From: CADEDH01 sp050330635
GTDB lineage: Bacteria; Actinomycetota; Acidimicrobiia; Acidimicrobiales; SZUA-35
Assembly: GCA_050330635.1 (NCBI GenBank)
Contig: JBHJNQ010000065.1
Span: 11,853-75,852 of the forward strand
Direction of reading: 5' to 3'
Length of the DNA stretch: 64,000 nucleotides
Made by a program: the position numbers and the translations under genes. The notes beneath the pieces were generated by a model. It was not told the origin of the DNA. It saw only the letters and a list, made by a program, of their open reading frames with translations, and made no database searches. Shown here one piece after another: positions 16,647-24,150 of this stretch; positions within the stretch are counted from its first letter, which is position 1; each line of letters begins with the position of its first letter.

Positions 16647-17645
16647 ATGAGCGACGCCACCGTCGGCGAGCGGATCCGGGCCTTCCTCGTCGCCCAGCTC
16701 GGCGAGGGGGCCGACGTCGCCGTCGACGACGTCGTGCGCGTCGGCGTCGGCCGGTCGAGGGAGAACTGGCTCTTCGACGCCACCTGGCGCCACGGCGATC
16801 GGGTCGTGGGCGAGCCGCTGATCGTGCGCCGTGACCCGGAGGGTGGCCTGCTCGAGACCGACCGGGGCGTCGAGTTCGCCGTGCTCCGGGCGTTGGAGGC
16901 GACCGACGTCCCGGCCCCCCCGGCCCGCTGGCTCGACCCCGACGGCACCTACCTGGGGCGGCCGTCGCTGGTCATGGTGCGCGAGCCCGGCATCTGCGAC
17001 TACTTCGTCCTCGACGACGACCGCCGCCCCGCCGACCGCCGGGTCGACCTCGCCCGCCGTCTCTGCGACCTGTTGGCCCTCGTCCACGAGGTCGACTGGC
17101 GGGCGGCGGGGCTGGGATCGGTGCTCGACGATCCGGGTCCCGACGCCGCAGCCGCCGCCGTCGACCAGTGGGAGTCGATCCTGCGGCGCGACCAACTGGA
17201 GCCCTACCCGGAGCTGGAGCTGGCCGTGCGGTGGTTGCGGGCCAACGCCCCCCGTTCGGCGGCCACGGTGCTCGTCCACGGCGACTTCAAGGTCGGCAAC
17301 GTGCTGCTGGGCGACGGCGACGAGATCGTGGCCCTGCTCGACTGGGAGCTGGCCCATCTCGGCGACGCCCACGAGGACCTCGGGTGGGTCACCCAACCGC
17401 TGCGCACCCGTGAGCACTACGTGACCGGCCACTGGGAGCGCCACGACCTCCTCGCCCACTACGAGCGGAGCACGGGGCGACCGGTCGACCGCGACGCCGT
17501 CGCCTGGTGGAACGTGATGTCGTGCTACAAGACGGCCGTCATGCAGGTCAGCGGGCTCCGCTCGTTCGTCGAGAACCGCTCCGATGTGCTCTACCGGCCG
17601 ACCGCCGAGGTCCTCCTCACCCTGCTCGACCTGATCGGGGCCTGA
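16647..17645 (+). CDS. Phosphotransferase (APH/ACAD10-like) family protein, second copy
   Basis: 332 residues, paralogous to the minus-strand copy at 14213-15244: the same catalytic loop (VLVHGDFKVGNVLLGDG), the same metal motif (LLDWELAHLGDAHEDLGW) and a similar C-terminal helical domain. An N-terminal strand (ENWLFDATWRHGD) parallels EPWSFTASWRRGD of the other copy. It probably phosphorylates a hydroxyl group on a small molecule or acyl-CoA. The start ATG follows a GAGGAGG ribosome site. Its TGA overlaps the ATG of the next gene by one base. Confidence 0.87.
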   Translation: MSDATVGERIRAFLVAQLGEGADVAVDDVVRVGVGRSRENWLFDATWRHGDRVVGEPLIVRRDPEGGLLETDRGVEFAVLRALEATDVPAPPARWLDPDGTYLGRPSLVMVREPGICDYFVLDDDRRPADRRVDLARRLCDLLALVHEVDWRAAGLGSVLDDPGPDAAAAAVDQWESILRRDQLEPYPELELAVRWLRANAPRSAATVLVHGDFKVGNVLLGDGDEIVALLDWELAHLGDAHEDLGWVTQPLRTREHYVTGHWERHDLLAHYERSTGRPVDRDAVAWWNVMSCYKTAVMQVSGLRSFVENRSDVLYRPTAEVLLTLLDLIGA

Positions 17646-18100
17646 TGCACCCCACCCCCACCGAACACCTGCGGGCCGTCCGCCACCTGATCGAACGGGC
17701 CCAGGCCGACCCGGACGCAGCGGCCGGCTCGGCGCACCTCCTGACCGACGCCGTCCGGCTCCTCCGCCGCCTCGAGCGCTCCTGGCCGGCGCGCCAGCCC
17801 TTCCTCGTCGACGACAACCGGCGGGCGATTCGGCTCCTCGGTGAGCTCGCCCCCGATCTCGGCCCCCTGGCCCACGAGGTGGCGGCGGCGTCGGACCGTC
17901 CACCGGTCGACGGGGAGGACGCCGCCCACGAACGCAACCTCGAACTGCAGGCCCTCCTCGCCCGGGCCGTCCACGTTCTGGCCGACGACGCCGCCGGCGA
18001 CCGGGGCCGGGCCCGCATCGCCGAGCACGTGCGCCAACGGATCGCCGCCGATCCGACCCTCAACCGGGACCCGGCCGAGCGCCCACCGATCGAGCGGTGA
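17645..18100 (+). CDS. Small helical DUF6285-like protein, second copy
   Basis: 151 residues, Ala/Arg/Leu-rich and all-helical (EHLRAVRHLIERAQADPD, LLTDAVRLLRRLER). Translationally coupled (TGATG) to the phosphotransferase, exactly as in the minus-strand pair, so the two probably work together. Sequence identity to the other copy is low by eye; the family link is inferred from size, composition and position. Confidence 0.7.
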   Translation: MHPTPTEHLRAVRHLIERAQADPDAAAGSAHLLTDAVRLLRRLERSWPARQPFLVDDNRRAIRLLGELAPDLGPLAHEVAAASDRPPVDGEDAAHERNLELQALLARAVHVLADDAAGDRGRARIAEHVRQRIAADPTLNRDPAERPPIER

Positions 18101-18144
18101 GCCCTGCGGGGCCGCCGGTTGAACGGGTTCGATGGACCTGGTGC

Positions 18145-19059
18145 TCAGCCGAGTCGGGGCCGGACCTCCTCGGCGAAGCGCTGCACGGCCTCCAGCCGGG
18201 CCTCCACCCCGCCCCGCTGGACGAAGAAGATGGCCATGTGGCTCACGCCGAGGGCGGCGTAGTCGCCGATTTGGTCGACGACGCGGTCCACCGAACCGCT
18301 GATGACGCCGTCGGCCTCGTGGTCGAACAGCACCCGGTGCAGCATCGTGCGCTCCACCTCGGACGGGTCCCGCCCGATGGCCTCGCACTCGGCGGCCACT
18401 GCGTCGAACATGGCGGCCAGCTCGGCCGGCGGGGTGAAGGCGGCGTGGAAGGCGTCGCCGTAGCGGGCGGTGCGGCGGAACGCAGGGCGGGTGTGGCCGC
18501 CCACCCACACCGGGATCCGGCCGTTCACCGGCTTGGGGGCGAACCCGATGGGGCCGAAGCGGTCGAACCGGCCGTCGTGGGTGACGCGCTCATCGGCCCA
18601 CAGTTGCTCGAAGATGTCGAGGAACTCGTCGGCCCTGGCGCCCCGCTCGTCCCACGGCATGCCGATGGCCTCGAACTCCTCGCGCATCCACCCCACGCCG
18701 ACACCGAGGATGGCCCGCCCGCCCGACAGCACGTCGAGCGTGGCCCATGCCTTGGCTTGCTGGATGGCGGGCCGGTACCCGATGATCAGTACGGTGGTGC
18801 CGAGCCGCACCCGCTCGGTGGCTGCGGCGGCGAAGGTGAGCGAGCCGATGCAGTCGAGCCAGGGGCTGCCGGGCGACGGGAACCCCGAGGTGTCGCCGTA
18901 GGGATACTGGGACGAGATCGACTCCACGTCGGGCCAGGCGATGTGGTCGCTCGACCACACCGACTCGTAGCCGAGCCGCTCGGCCGCTCGGCAGTAGGCC
19001 AGGAACGGCTCCCGCTGGGCCATGGCCCCGGCGTCGGGTAGGTGCACTCCGAACTCCAT
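18145..19059 (-). CDS. LLM-class F420-dependent oxidoreductase
   Basis: 304 residues, luciferase-like TIM barrel: N-terminus MEFGVHLPDAG, then GYESVWSSDHIAWP, the LGTTVLIIGYRPAIQQAKAW strand/helix and LGVGVGWMREEFEA, all marks of TIGR03619-type enzymes that use coenzyme F420 or FMN. ATG 19059 is preceded by AAGGGGAG. The in-frame extension upstream is Pro/Arg-rich and not coding-like. Last gene of a minus-strand group with the thiolase homologue and DUF35 protein, which points to lipid or steroid oxidation. The substrate is unknown. Confidence 0.88.
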   Translation of the reverse strand: MEFGVHLPDAGAMAQREPFLAYCRAAERLGYESVWSSDHIAWPDVESISSQYPYGDTSGFPSPGSPWLDCIGSLTFAAAATERVRLGTTVLIIGYRPAIQQAKAWATLDVLSGGRAILGVGVGWMREEFEAIGMPWDERGARADEFLDIFEQLWADERVTHDGRFDRFGPIGFAPKPVNGRIPVWVGGHTRPAFRRTARYGDAFHAAFTPPAELAAMFDAVAAECEAIGRDPSEVERTMLHRVLFDHEADGVISGSVDRVVDQIGDYAALGVSHMAIFFVQRGGVEARLEAVQRFAEEVRPRLG

Positions 19060-19121
19060 GTGGTCTCCCCTTGCTTCTCGTCGGGTGTCGCTTCGATCTA
19101 TGGTGGCCGCCGGGGAGCCGG

Positions 19122-20276
19122 TCAGGCCCGGGGGCGCTGGAGGACGTGGACCACGCACACCGCGCCCACGCCCACCATGTGGGTCAGGCCGAGGCGGGCC
19201 CCCGGCTGCTGGCGGTCGCCGGCCTCGCCCCGGAGCTGACGGGTCACCTCGGCCACCTGGCCGCTGCCGGTGGGACCGATGGGGTGACCCATGGCCAGCA
19301 GACCGCCCGACGGGCTGACGGCGCACCGCCCGCCGAGGTCGAACTCGCCCGACTCGACCAGGAACGCCGCCCGGCCCGGCTCGCAGAACCCGAGGGCCTC
19401 GGTGTAGAGCAGCTCCTCGATGCTGAAGGCATCGTGCACCTCGAGCACGTCCATGTCGAGGGGGTCAACGCCGGCCTGGTCGAAGGCGGCCTGCGCCGTC
19501 TCCACGGTGAGGGCGGCGTCGATGCCGACGCCCGGCGGGTACAGGCCCTCGCTGCGGGTGGCCGAGGCCAGCACCCGCACCGCCCGGCTCCGGTCGATGC
19601 CGAGACGGTCGATTCCGTCGTCGGAGGCGATGATCACCGCCGATGCTCCCTCGCCGACCGGGCAGCACTGGAGGCGGGTCATCGACCCCGAGATCGGGTC
19701 GGCCATGATCTCCTCCATCGTCCGGACCTGCTGCCGCTGGGCGTGGGGGTTGCGGGCCCCGTTGCGGTGGTTCTTCAGGGCGACGCCGGCCACCTGCTCG
19801 GGGGTGACGCCGTGGGCCGCCATGTACTCGCTGGCCAGGAGGGCGAAGTGGGTGAACGGCACCACCGTGCCGCCCTCCAGGTTGGAGATCCCGGCCTCGG
19901 ACGGGGCCATGGGCAGACCGCCCCGCGGCTTGTCGACCCCGAGGGCGAGCGCCACGTCGGTGCGGCCCGAGGCGACGTCGAGGCAGGCCTGGGCCACGGC
20001 GGTCGACCCCGACGCCGAGGCGTTCTCCACCTGGACCATGGGAATGCCGGTGGCCCCGAGGCGGCTCAGCATGATCCGGCTGGCCCCCATGCCCAGCAGG
20101 GCGGTGCCGGTGTAGGCCGTCTCCACGTCGGGCCAGGTGATGGCGGCGTCGGCCAGGGCCTCCCGCACCGCGGTGAGGCCGAGCTGCACGTAGGTGGTGT
20201 CGGTCTTGTGTTGGTAACGGTGGAGGCCGATGCCCACCACGTAGGTCGGCCGCTCGGCCAGCAGGTTGCGTCCCAT
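19122..20276 (-). CDS. SCP-x-type thiolase-superfamily protein lacking the nucleophilic Cys (aldolase-like)
   Basis: 384 residues from ATG 20276 (GAGAGGA ribosome site). The thiolase fold is clear: VQVENASASGSTAV, EVHDAFSIEELL, GLLAMGHPIGPTGSG and GVGAVCVVHV near the end. In SCP-2/SCP-x thiolases the first motif contains the nucleophilic Cys (N-x-C-x-x-G); here it is Ser at about residue 87, while the HDxF, GHP and final Cys motifs are kept. Loss of this Cys is known in steroid side-chain aldolases such as Ltp2, which need a DUF35 partner; a DUF35 gene lies 20 bases upstream. Retro-aldol cleavage of a CoA ester is therefore a better guess than thiolysis. Confidence 0.85.
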   Translation of the reverse strand: MGRNLLAERPTYVVGIGLHRYQHKTDTTYVQLGLTAVREALADAAITWPDVETAYTGTALLGMGASRIMLSRLGATGIPMVQVENASASGSTAVAQACLDVASGRTDVALALGVDKPRGGLPMAPSEAGISNLEGGTVVPFTHFALLASEYMAAHGVTPEQVAGVALKNHRNGARNPHAQRQQVRTMEEIMADPISGSMTRLQCCPVGEGASAVIIASDDGIDRLGIDRSRAVRVLASATRSEGLYPPGVGIDAALTVETAQAAFDQAGVDPLDMDVLEVHDAFSIEELLYTEALGFCEPGRAAFLVESGEFDLGGRCAVSPSGGLLAMGHPIGPTGSGQVAEVTRQLRGEAGDRQQPGARLGLTHMVGVGAVCVVHVLQRPRA

Positions 20277-20296
20277 CGGTGTTCGTCCTCTCCCGC

Positions 20297-20722
20297 TCAG
20301 CTCCGGTCGGCGACGACCTCGAAGCGGAGGTCGACCACCTCGGTGCCGTCGTCGTCGGTGTCCCACGGCACCGTCACCCCCTGCACCCGGGCCCCCACTC
20401 GGGCCGCCGCCGGGTCGCCGGCCAGGACCCCCTTGAGGGTGACCCCGTCGTCGAGCACCACCGTCACCACGGTGAACGGGGTCTCGGGTCGGGGGTGGTG
20501 GTGGCGGTGCACGGTGGCCACGGCATGGATCACACCGGTGGCGGCCAGCTCGGTGGGGGTGAGGCGGTCGACCGTGGCCCCGCACGCCTCGCACCCGTAG
20601 GGATCGGGTGGGAACGAGCGGCGACCGCAGGCCAGGCACTCCTGGCCCACGATGACGGGCGGCGACCGGTCGTCGCCGCCGAGGCGGATCAGCTGGGGAT
20701 ACCGGGCACGGACGTCGGGCAC
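20297..20722 (-). CDS. DUF35 OB-fold protein with zinc ribbon
   Basis: 141 residues. The zinc ribbon is QECLACGRRSFPPDPYGCEACGA (two CxxC pairs), followed by an OB fold ending PFTVVTVVLDDGVTLKGVL and GARVQGVTV. DUF35 proteins bind acyl-CoA and form complexes with thiolase-superfamily enzymes, for example the ChsH2 C-terminal domain with Ltp2. The position just before the Cys-less thiolase homologue fits such a complex. GTG 20722 is chosen because a TAGTGT -10 box lies 7 bases upstream. Confidence 0.87.
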   Translation of the reverse strand: MPDVRARYPQLIRLGGDDRSPPVIVGQECLACGRRSFPPDPYGCEACGATVDRLTPTELAATGVIHAVATVHRHHHPRPETPFTVVTVVLDDGVTLKGVLAGDPAAARVGARVQGVTVPWDTDDDGTEVVDLRFEVVADRS

Positions 20723-20729
20723 GGCTCCG

Positions 20730-20735
20730 ACACTA
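20730..20735 (-). promoter_or_regulatory. -10 box (TAGTGT) of a leaderless promoter
   Basis: Seven bases before the GTG of the DUF35 gene. The sequence TAGTGTCGGA also precedes the LLM gene at 21639. Confidence 0.5.
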
Positions 20736-20799
20736 TCGAAGGGTCGCCGACCGGGCCGAAACGCCGGGGGCGGGACGACCGGGGTGGTGCCCGGTCGCT

Positions 20800-21639
20800 T
20801 CAACGATGGAGCAGGGCGGCGTGGCGGTCCATGGCGGCCAGGATCTCATCGCGCCCCGCCACCGGGAGGCCGAGCCCGGCCCGTTGCACCCCGGCCGCCT
20901 CGAGCGCTTCCAGGTTGGCCGGGGAGGGGTCGGCCCCGAACACCGTTATCTGGAGGGCAGCCGGGTCGCGGCCGGCGGCGGCCCACCCCTCCCGCAGGGC
21001 GGGCAGCTCGTCGACGATCGGGTTCCGGCCCTGGATCGGGGCCCAGCCGTCGGCGTACTCGGCCACCGCCGCCCGCAGCTTCGGGCCGGCCCCGGCGGCG
21101 ATCAGGATCGGGGGGCCACCCGGCTGCACCGGCTTGGGAAAGGCCCGGGACGGCCCGAAGCTCGTCCACCGGCCCTCGAAGCTGACGACCTCGTCGGGCG
21201 CCCACAGGGCCCGCATGGCGGCGATGTGCTCCCGGGTCATGTCCCGCCGGTCGGCGAACGCCACGCCGTGGTTGGCCAGCTCGGGCTTGTTCCAACCGAA
21301 CCCGATGCCGAACACGAACCGCCCGGGCGCGAGGTGGTCGATCGTGGCCACCTGGCGGGCCAGCCAGATGGCGTCGTGCTGGGGGACGAGACAGATCCCG
21401 CTGCCCAGCGTGATCCGGCTGGTGACGGCAGCTGCCGCCCCCAGCGCGGCGAACAGGTCGAGCCCATGGGCGTAGTGGTCAGGGACCACGGGACCGCCGG
21501 GCCAGGGGCCGGAGTCGACCGGGAGGTGGCTGTGCTCGGGGTAGAAGATCGACTCGAACCCCCGGTCCTCGGCCTCCTTGGCCAGCTCGGCCGGGTGCAT
21601 CGTGATGTCGGAGGGGAAGGCCAGGAGTCCGATGTCCAT
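20800..21639 (-). CDS. LLM-class F420-dependent oxidoreductase
   Basis: 279 residues, luciferase-like: MDIGLLAFPSDITMHP, GFESIFYPEHSHLPV, ITLGSGICLVPQHDAIWLAR and FGIGFGWNKPELANHGV. The pattern matches TIGR03619 proteins, usually F420-dependent. The ATG at 21639 is supported by a TAGTGT box 8 bases upstream. It is followed on the same strand by the DUF35 and aldolase-like genes. It differs clearly from the LLM gene at 18145, so the two probably act on different intermediates. Confidence 0.87.
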   Translation of the reverse strand: MDIGLLAFPSDITMHPAELAKEAEDRGFESIFYPEHSHLPVDSGPWPGGPVVPDHYAHGLDLFAALGAAAAVTSRITLGSGICLVPQHDAIWLARQVATIDHLAPGRFVFGIGFGWNKPELANHGVAFADRRDMTREHIAAMRALWAPDEVVSFEGRWTSFGPSRAFPKPVQPGGPPILIAAGAGPKLRAAVAEYADGWAPIQGRNPIVDELPALREGWAAAGRDPAALQITVFGADPSPANLEALEAAGVQRAGLGLPVAGRDEILAAMDRHAALLHR

Positions 21640-21647
21640 GGCGTCCG

Positions 21648-21653
21648 ACACTA
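21648..21653 (-). promoter_or_regulatory. -10 box (TAGTGT) of a leaderless promoter
   Basis: Eight bases before the ATG of the LLM oxidoreductase gene on the minus strand. Confidence 0.5.
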
Positions 21654-21775
21654 GATCAACCACCCGCCGACGATCCGGAAGGTGCGCTCGCGGCGACGCA
21701 GGGCGCGCCGCGGTGACCGGGTTGGTAGAACGCTGGTGTGCGACCACCACCGGGGACTGCGCATCGGGAGGCAGG

Positions 21776-22753
21776 ATGATCGTCGACGCCGCCGTCTACC
21801 ACCAGGGCAGACGGCTCGAGACGGGGGAGTCTTCCCTGGCCGAGATCGGTCGGGCGGTGGCCGCCCACGATGGGGCCTTCGGCTGGGTCGGGATGAGGAT
21901 GCCCAGCGCCGAGGAGTTGGGTGAGGTCTGCGCCGCCATCGGCGGACCGCATCTCGCTTTCGACGAGGTCGTGGCGCCGCACAAGCGTCCCGTGCTGGCG
22001 ATCGAGAACGAGGCCGTCCAGCTGGTGATCCGGACGGCCAACTTCGACGCCCGGTCCCGGGCCGCCCGACTGGGCGAGCTCACGGTGATCCTCAACGACA
22101 ATGCCCTGGTGACCGTGCGCTTCGGCGGCGCCAGCCCTCTCGGTGAGCTCCGGCACCGGATCGAGGACCAGGCCGAGTGGCTGGCGCTGGGGCCGTCGGC
22201 CGTGATGGCGTCGGTGATCACCGAGGTCATCGAGAGCTACCGACCCGTCCTCGACCGCTTCGAGGAGGAGGTGGTCGACGTCGAACGCGACGTCTTCGAC
22301 GTCCGCCTCCGGCGACCGGTCCGGCGCCTCTACCAGCTGAAGCGCGACATCCGCACCCTCATCCTGGCCGTCGCCGCCCTCGAAGAGCCGCTGGCCCGGC
22401 TCGTGCGGAGGGCCGAGGGCACCATGCCGGAACCCGTCGTCACCATGCTCCAGGAAGCCGACGAGCAGCTCGCTCGGGTCGTGGCCCGGGCGGAGTCGCT
22501 CTCCGACCTGCTGGACGCCGCACTCGACGCGGCCATGGCCCAGATCGCCGTTCAGCAGAACGACGACATGCGCAAGATCAGCGCCTGGGTGGCCATCGCC
22601 GTCGGGCCCACCCTCATCGCCGGGATCTATGGCATGAACTTCGAGAACATGCCCGAGTTGACCTGGCCGTTCGCCTACCCGTCGGCCCTGATCCTCATGA
22701 CCCTGCTCTCGCTGTTCCTCTACCGGGCCTTCCGCCGCACCGGGTGGCTCTGA
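21776..22753 (+). CDS. CorA-type magnesium/cobalt transporter
   Basis: 325 residues. A long cytoplasmic N-terminal domain with a helical stalk (VDVERDVFDVRLRRPVRRLY) is followed by two membrane helices: the first ends in the YGMN signature (YGMNFENMPELTWPF), the loop is acidic, and the second is ALILMTLLSLFLYRAF near the C-terminus. CorA pentamers carry Mg2+ or other divalent ions across the membrane. The ATG follows GGGAGGCAGG. The gene stands alone between two minus-strand groups. Confidence 0.92.
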   Translation: MIVDAAVYHQGRRLETGESSLAEIGRAVAAHDGAFGWVGMRMPSAEELGEVCAAIGGPHLAFDEVVAPHKRPVLAIENEAVQLVIRTANFDARSRAARLGELTVILNDNALVTVRFGGASPLGELRHRIEDQAEWLALGPSAVMASVITEVIESYRPVLDRFEEEVVDVERDVFDVRLRRPVRRLYQLKRDIRTLILAVAALEEPLARLVRRAEGTMPEPVVTMLQEADEQLARVVARAESLSDLLDAALDAAMAQIAVQQNDDMRKISAWVAIAVGPTLIAGIYGMNFENMPELTWPFAYPSALILMTLLSLFLYRAFRRTGWL

Positions 22754-22771
22754 GCGCAGCCGCCGGCCTGG

Positions 22772-24094
22772 TCAGTCCTCGCCGATGGACAGGACCATCC
22801 GCACCGGCGGGGCCTCCCCGGTCAGGGCCATGGTCGACTCGGCGGTGGCCGAGTTGAAGATGCCCTTGGCCATGAGGGAGGTCTCGGCGACCCGGCGGGC
22901 CTGGTAGATGGTGGTGCGGGCGGTGTGCACGGCGTGGGATTCGGGTTCGGCTCCCACCGCGAACTCGATGAGGTGGCAGGCCAGACGGTGGTCGCCGGCC
23001 TCGGAACAGGCGACGGCCCGGTCGACGAGGGCATCGACCCCACCGGCCAGGCGGGCGACCTCGGCGCCGACCACGGCGTCGGGGGCGGGTTTCAGCCGGG
23101 CCGGGTTGCCGTCCCACCAGCCGCCGTAGAGGCGCCAGATGTTGCGGATGACGAACTCCGGCTCGTCGTACATCGGGCGGAGGTAGGGCAGTTCGAGGGT
23201 CTCGGCCGGCACCGACACCGAGTGCACGATCTCGTCGAGGGTGGCTCCGGCATTCATGGCGCCGACCACGTCGCCGACGAGGGTCTCGAGGGTCGAGGCC
23301 ACCGTCTCCAGGCAGGTCCGGATCCGGTCGGCCCCGGCGATCGGTAGCCCGTGGGCCGGGACGAACAGCTCGGCCTCCTTGGCCGCCATGGCCCGCAGCG
23401 ACTCGGCCCACTCGAGCGGGTAGCGCTGCACCTTCTGGGGGTTCCCGCAGTTGGGGAAGTTCCAGATGAACTGGTCGCCGGCGGCGATCATGCGATGGGC
23501 CGGGATCCACGTCCACGTGTGATCGTCGGTCTCGCCCATGGCGTGGTGGAACTCGAACTCGACCCCACCGATCGTCTCGGCCAGATGGTGGCGGTAGCTC
23601 ACGTCGGGACGGAGCGTCCCCGCCGGCAGGAACGGCCGGTCGACGGTGGCCGCCGCCTTCGCCGCCCCGCCGAACTGGCGGTGGTTGATCACCTGGTTGT
23701 AGCCGGCGGTCGCCTCGTAGCGGTCGAACCGGGGGCCGATGCGCTCGTGGCCCACTACCCGCGGTAGCGGCCGCTCGTGGTTTTCGGCGTCGGCGGCGAA
23801 GGCCCGACTGCCCCCGACATGGTCGACGTGGCCGTGGGTGTAGACGAGGGTGTGGACCGGGTCGGTGCGCCACGCCCGCAGGGCCGAGACGACCTCGGAC
23901 CCCGACCGGGGACCGCTCGAATCGAAGGCCACGAGACCGTCATCGGTCTCGACCACGGCCACGTGGCTGAACGACTCGATCAGTGCCACCCCCGTCGCGA
24001 GCTCACTGAGCTCCTGGGTGACCCGGTTGGGTGGGGTGTCGACGACGCCCGAGTCGATCAGGCGGGTCGACAACTCGAGTGGGTGCTCGCTCAT
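22772..24094 (-). CDS. Alkylsulfatase-like metallo-beta-lactamase-fold hydrolase
   Basis: 440 residues. The metal motif THGHVDHVGG (about 90-100) and later His residues (FHHAMGETDDHTWTW, FVPAHGLPI) define an MBL-fold zinc hydrolase. The part from about 300 (FVIRNIWRLYGGWWDGNPARLKP) is the dimerisation domain of the SdsA1/YjcS alkylsulfatases. There is no signal peptide, so it is probably cytoplasmic, unlike SdsA1. The likely reaction is cleavage of an alkyl sulfate or similar ester. ATG 24094 starts the conserved part; the gene follows the ABC exporter gene by 56 bases. Confidence 0.85.
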   Translation of the reverse strand: MSEHPLELSTRLIDSGVVDTPPNRVTQELSELATGVALIESFSHVAVVETDDGLVAFDSSGPRSGSEVVSALRAWRTDPVHTLVYTHGHVDHVGGSRAFAADAENHERPLPRVVGHERIGPRFDRYEATAGYNQVINHRQFGGAAKAAATVDRPFLPAGTLRPDVSYRHHLAETIGGVEFEFHHAMGETDDHTWTWIPAHRMIAAGDQFIWNFPNCGNPQKVQRYPLEWAESLRAMAAKEAELFVPAHGLPIAGADRIRTCLETVASTLETLVGDVVGAMNAGATLDEIVHSVSVPAETLELPYLRPMYDEPEFVIRNIWRLYGGWWDGNPARLKPAPDAVVGAEVARLAGGVDALVDRAVACSEAGDHRLACHLIEFAVGAEPESHAVHTARTTIYQARRVAETSLMAKGIFNSATAESTMALTGEAPPVRMVLSIGED

Positions 24095-24150
24095 GAGCGG
24101 AGTCTTGCAGGACGACCCCGAACCGGCACGGCCTGCAGCTGTCCCGCTGG

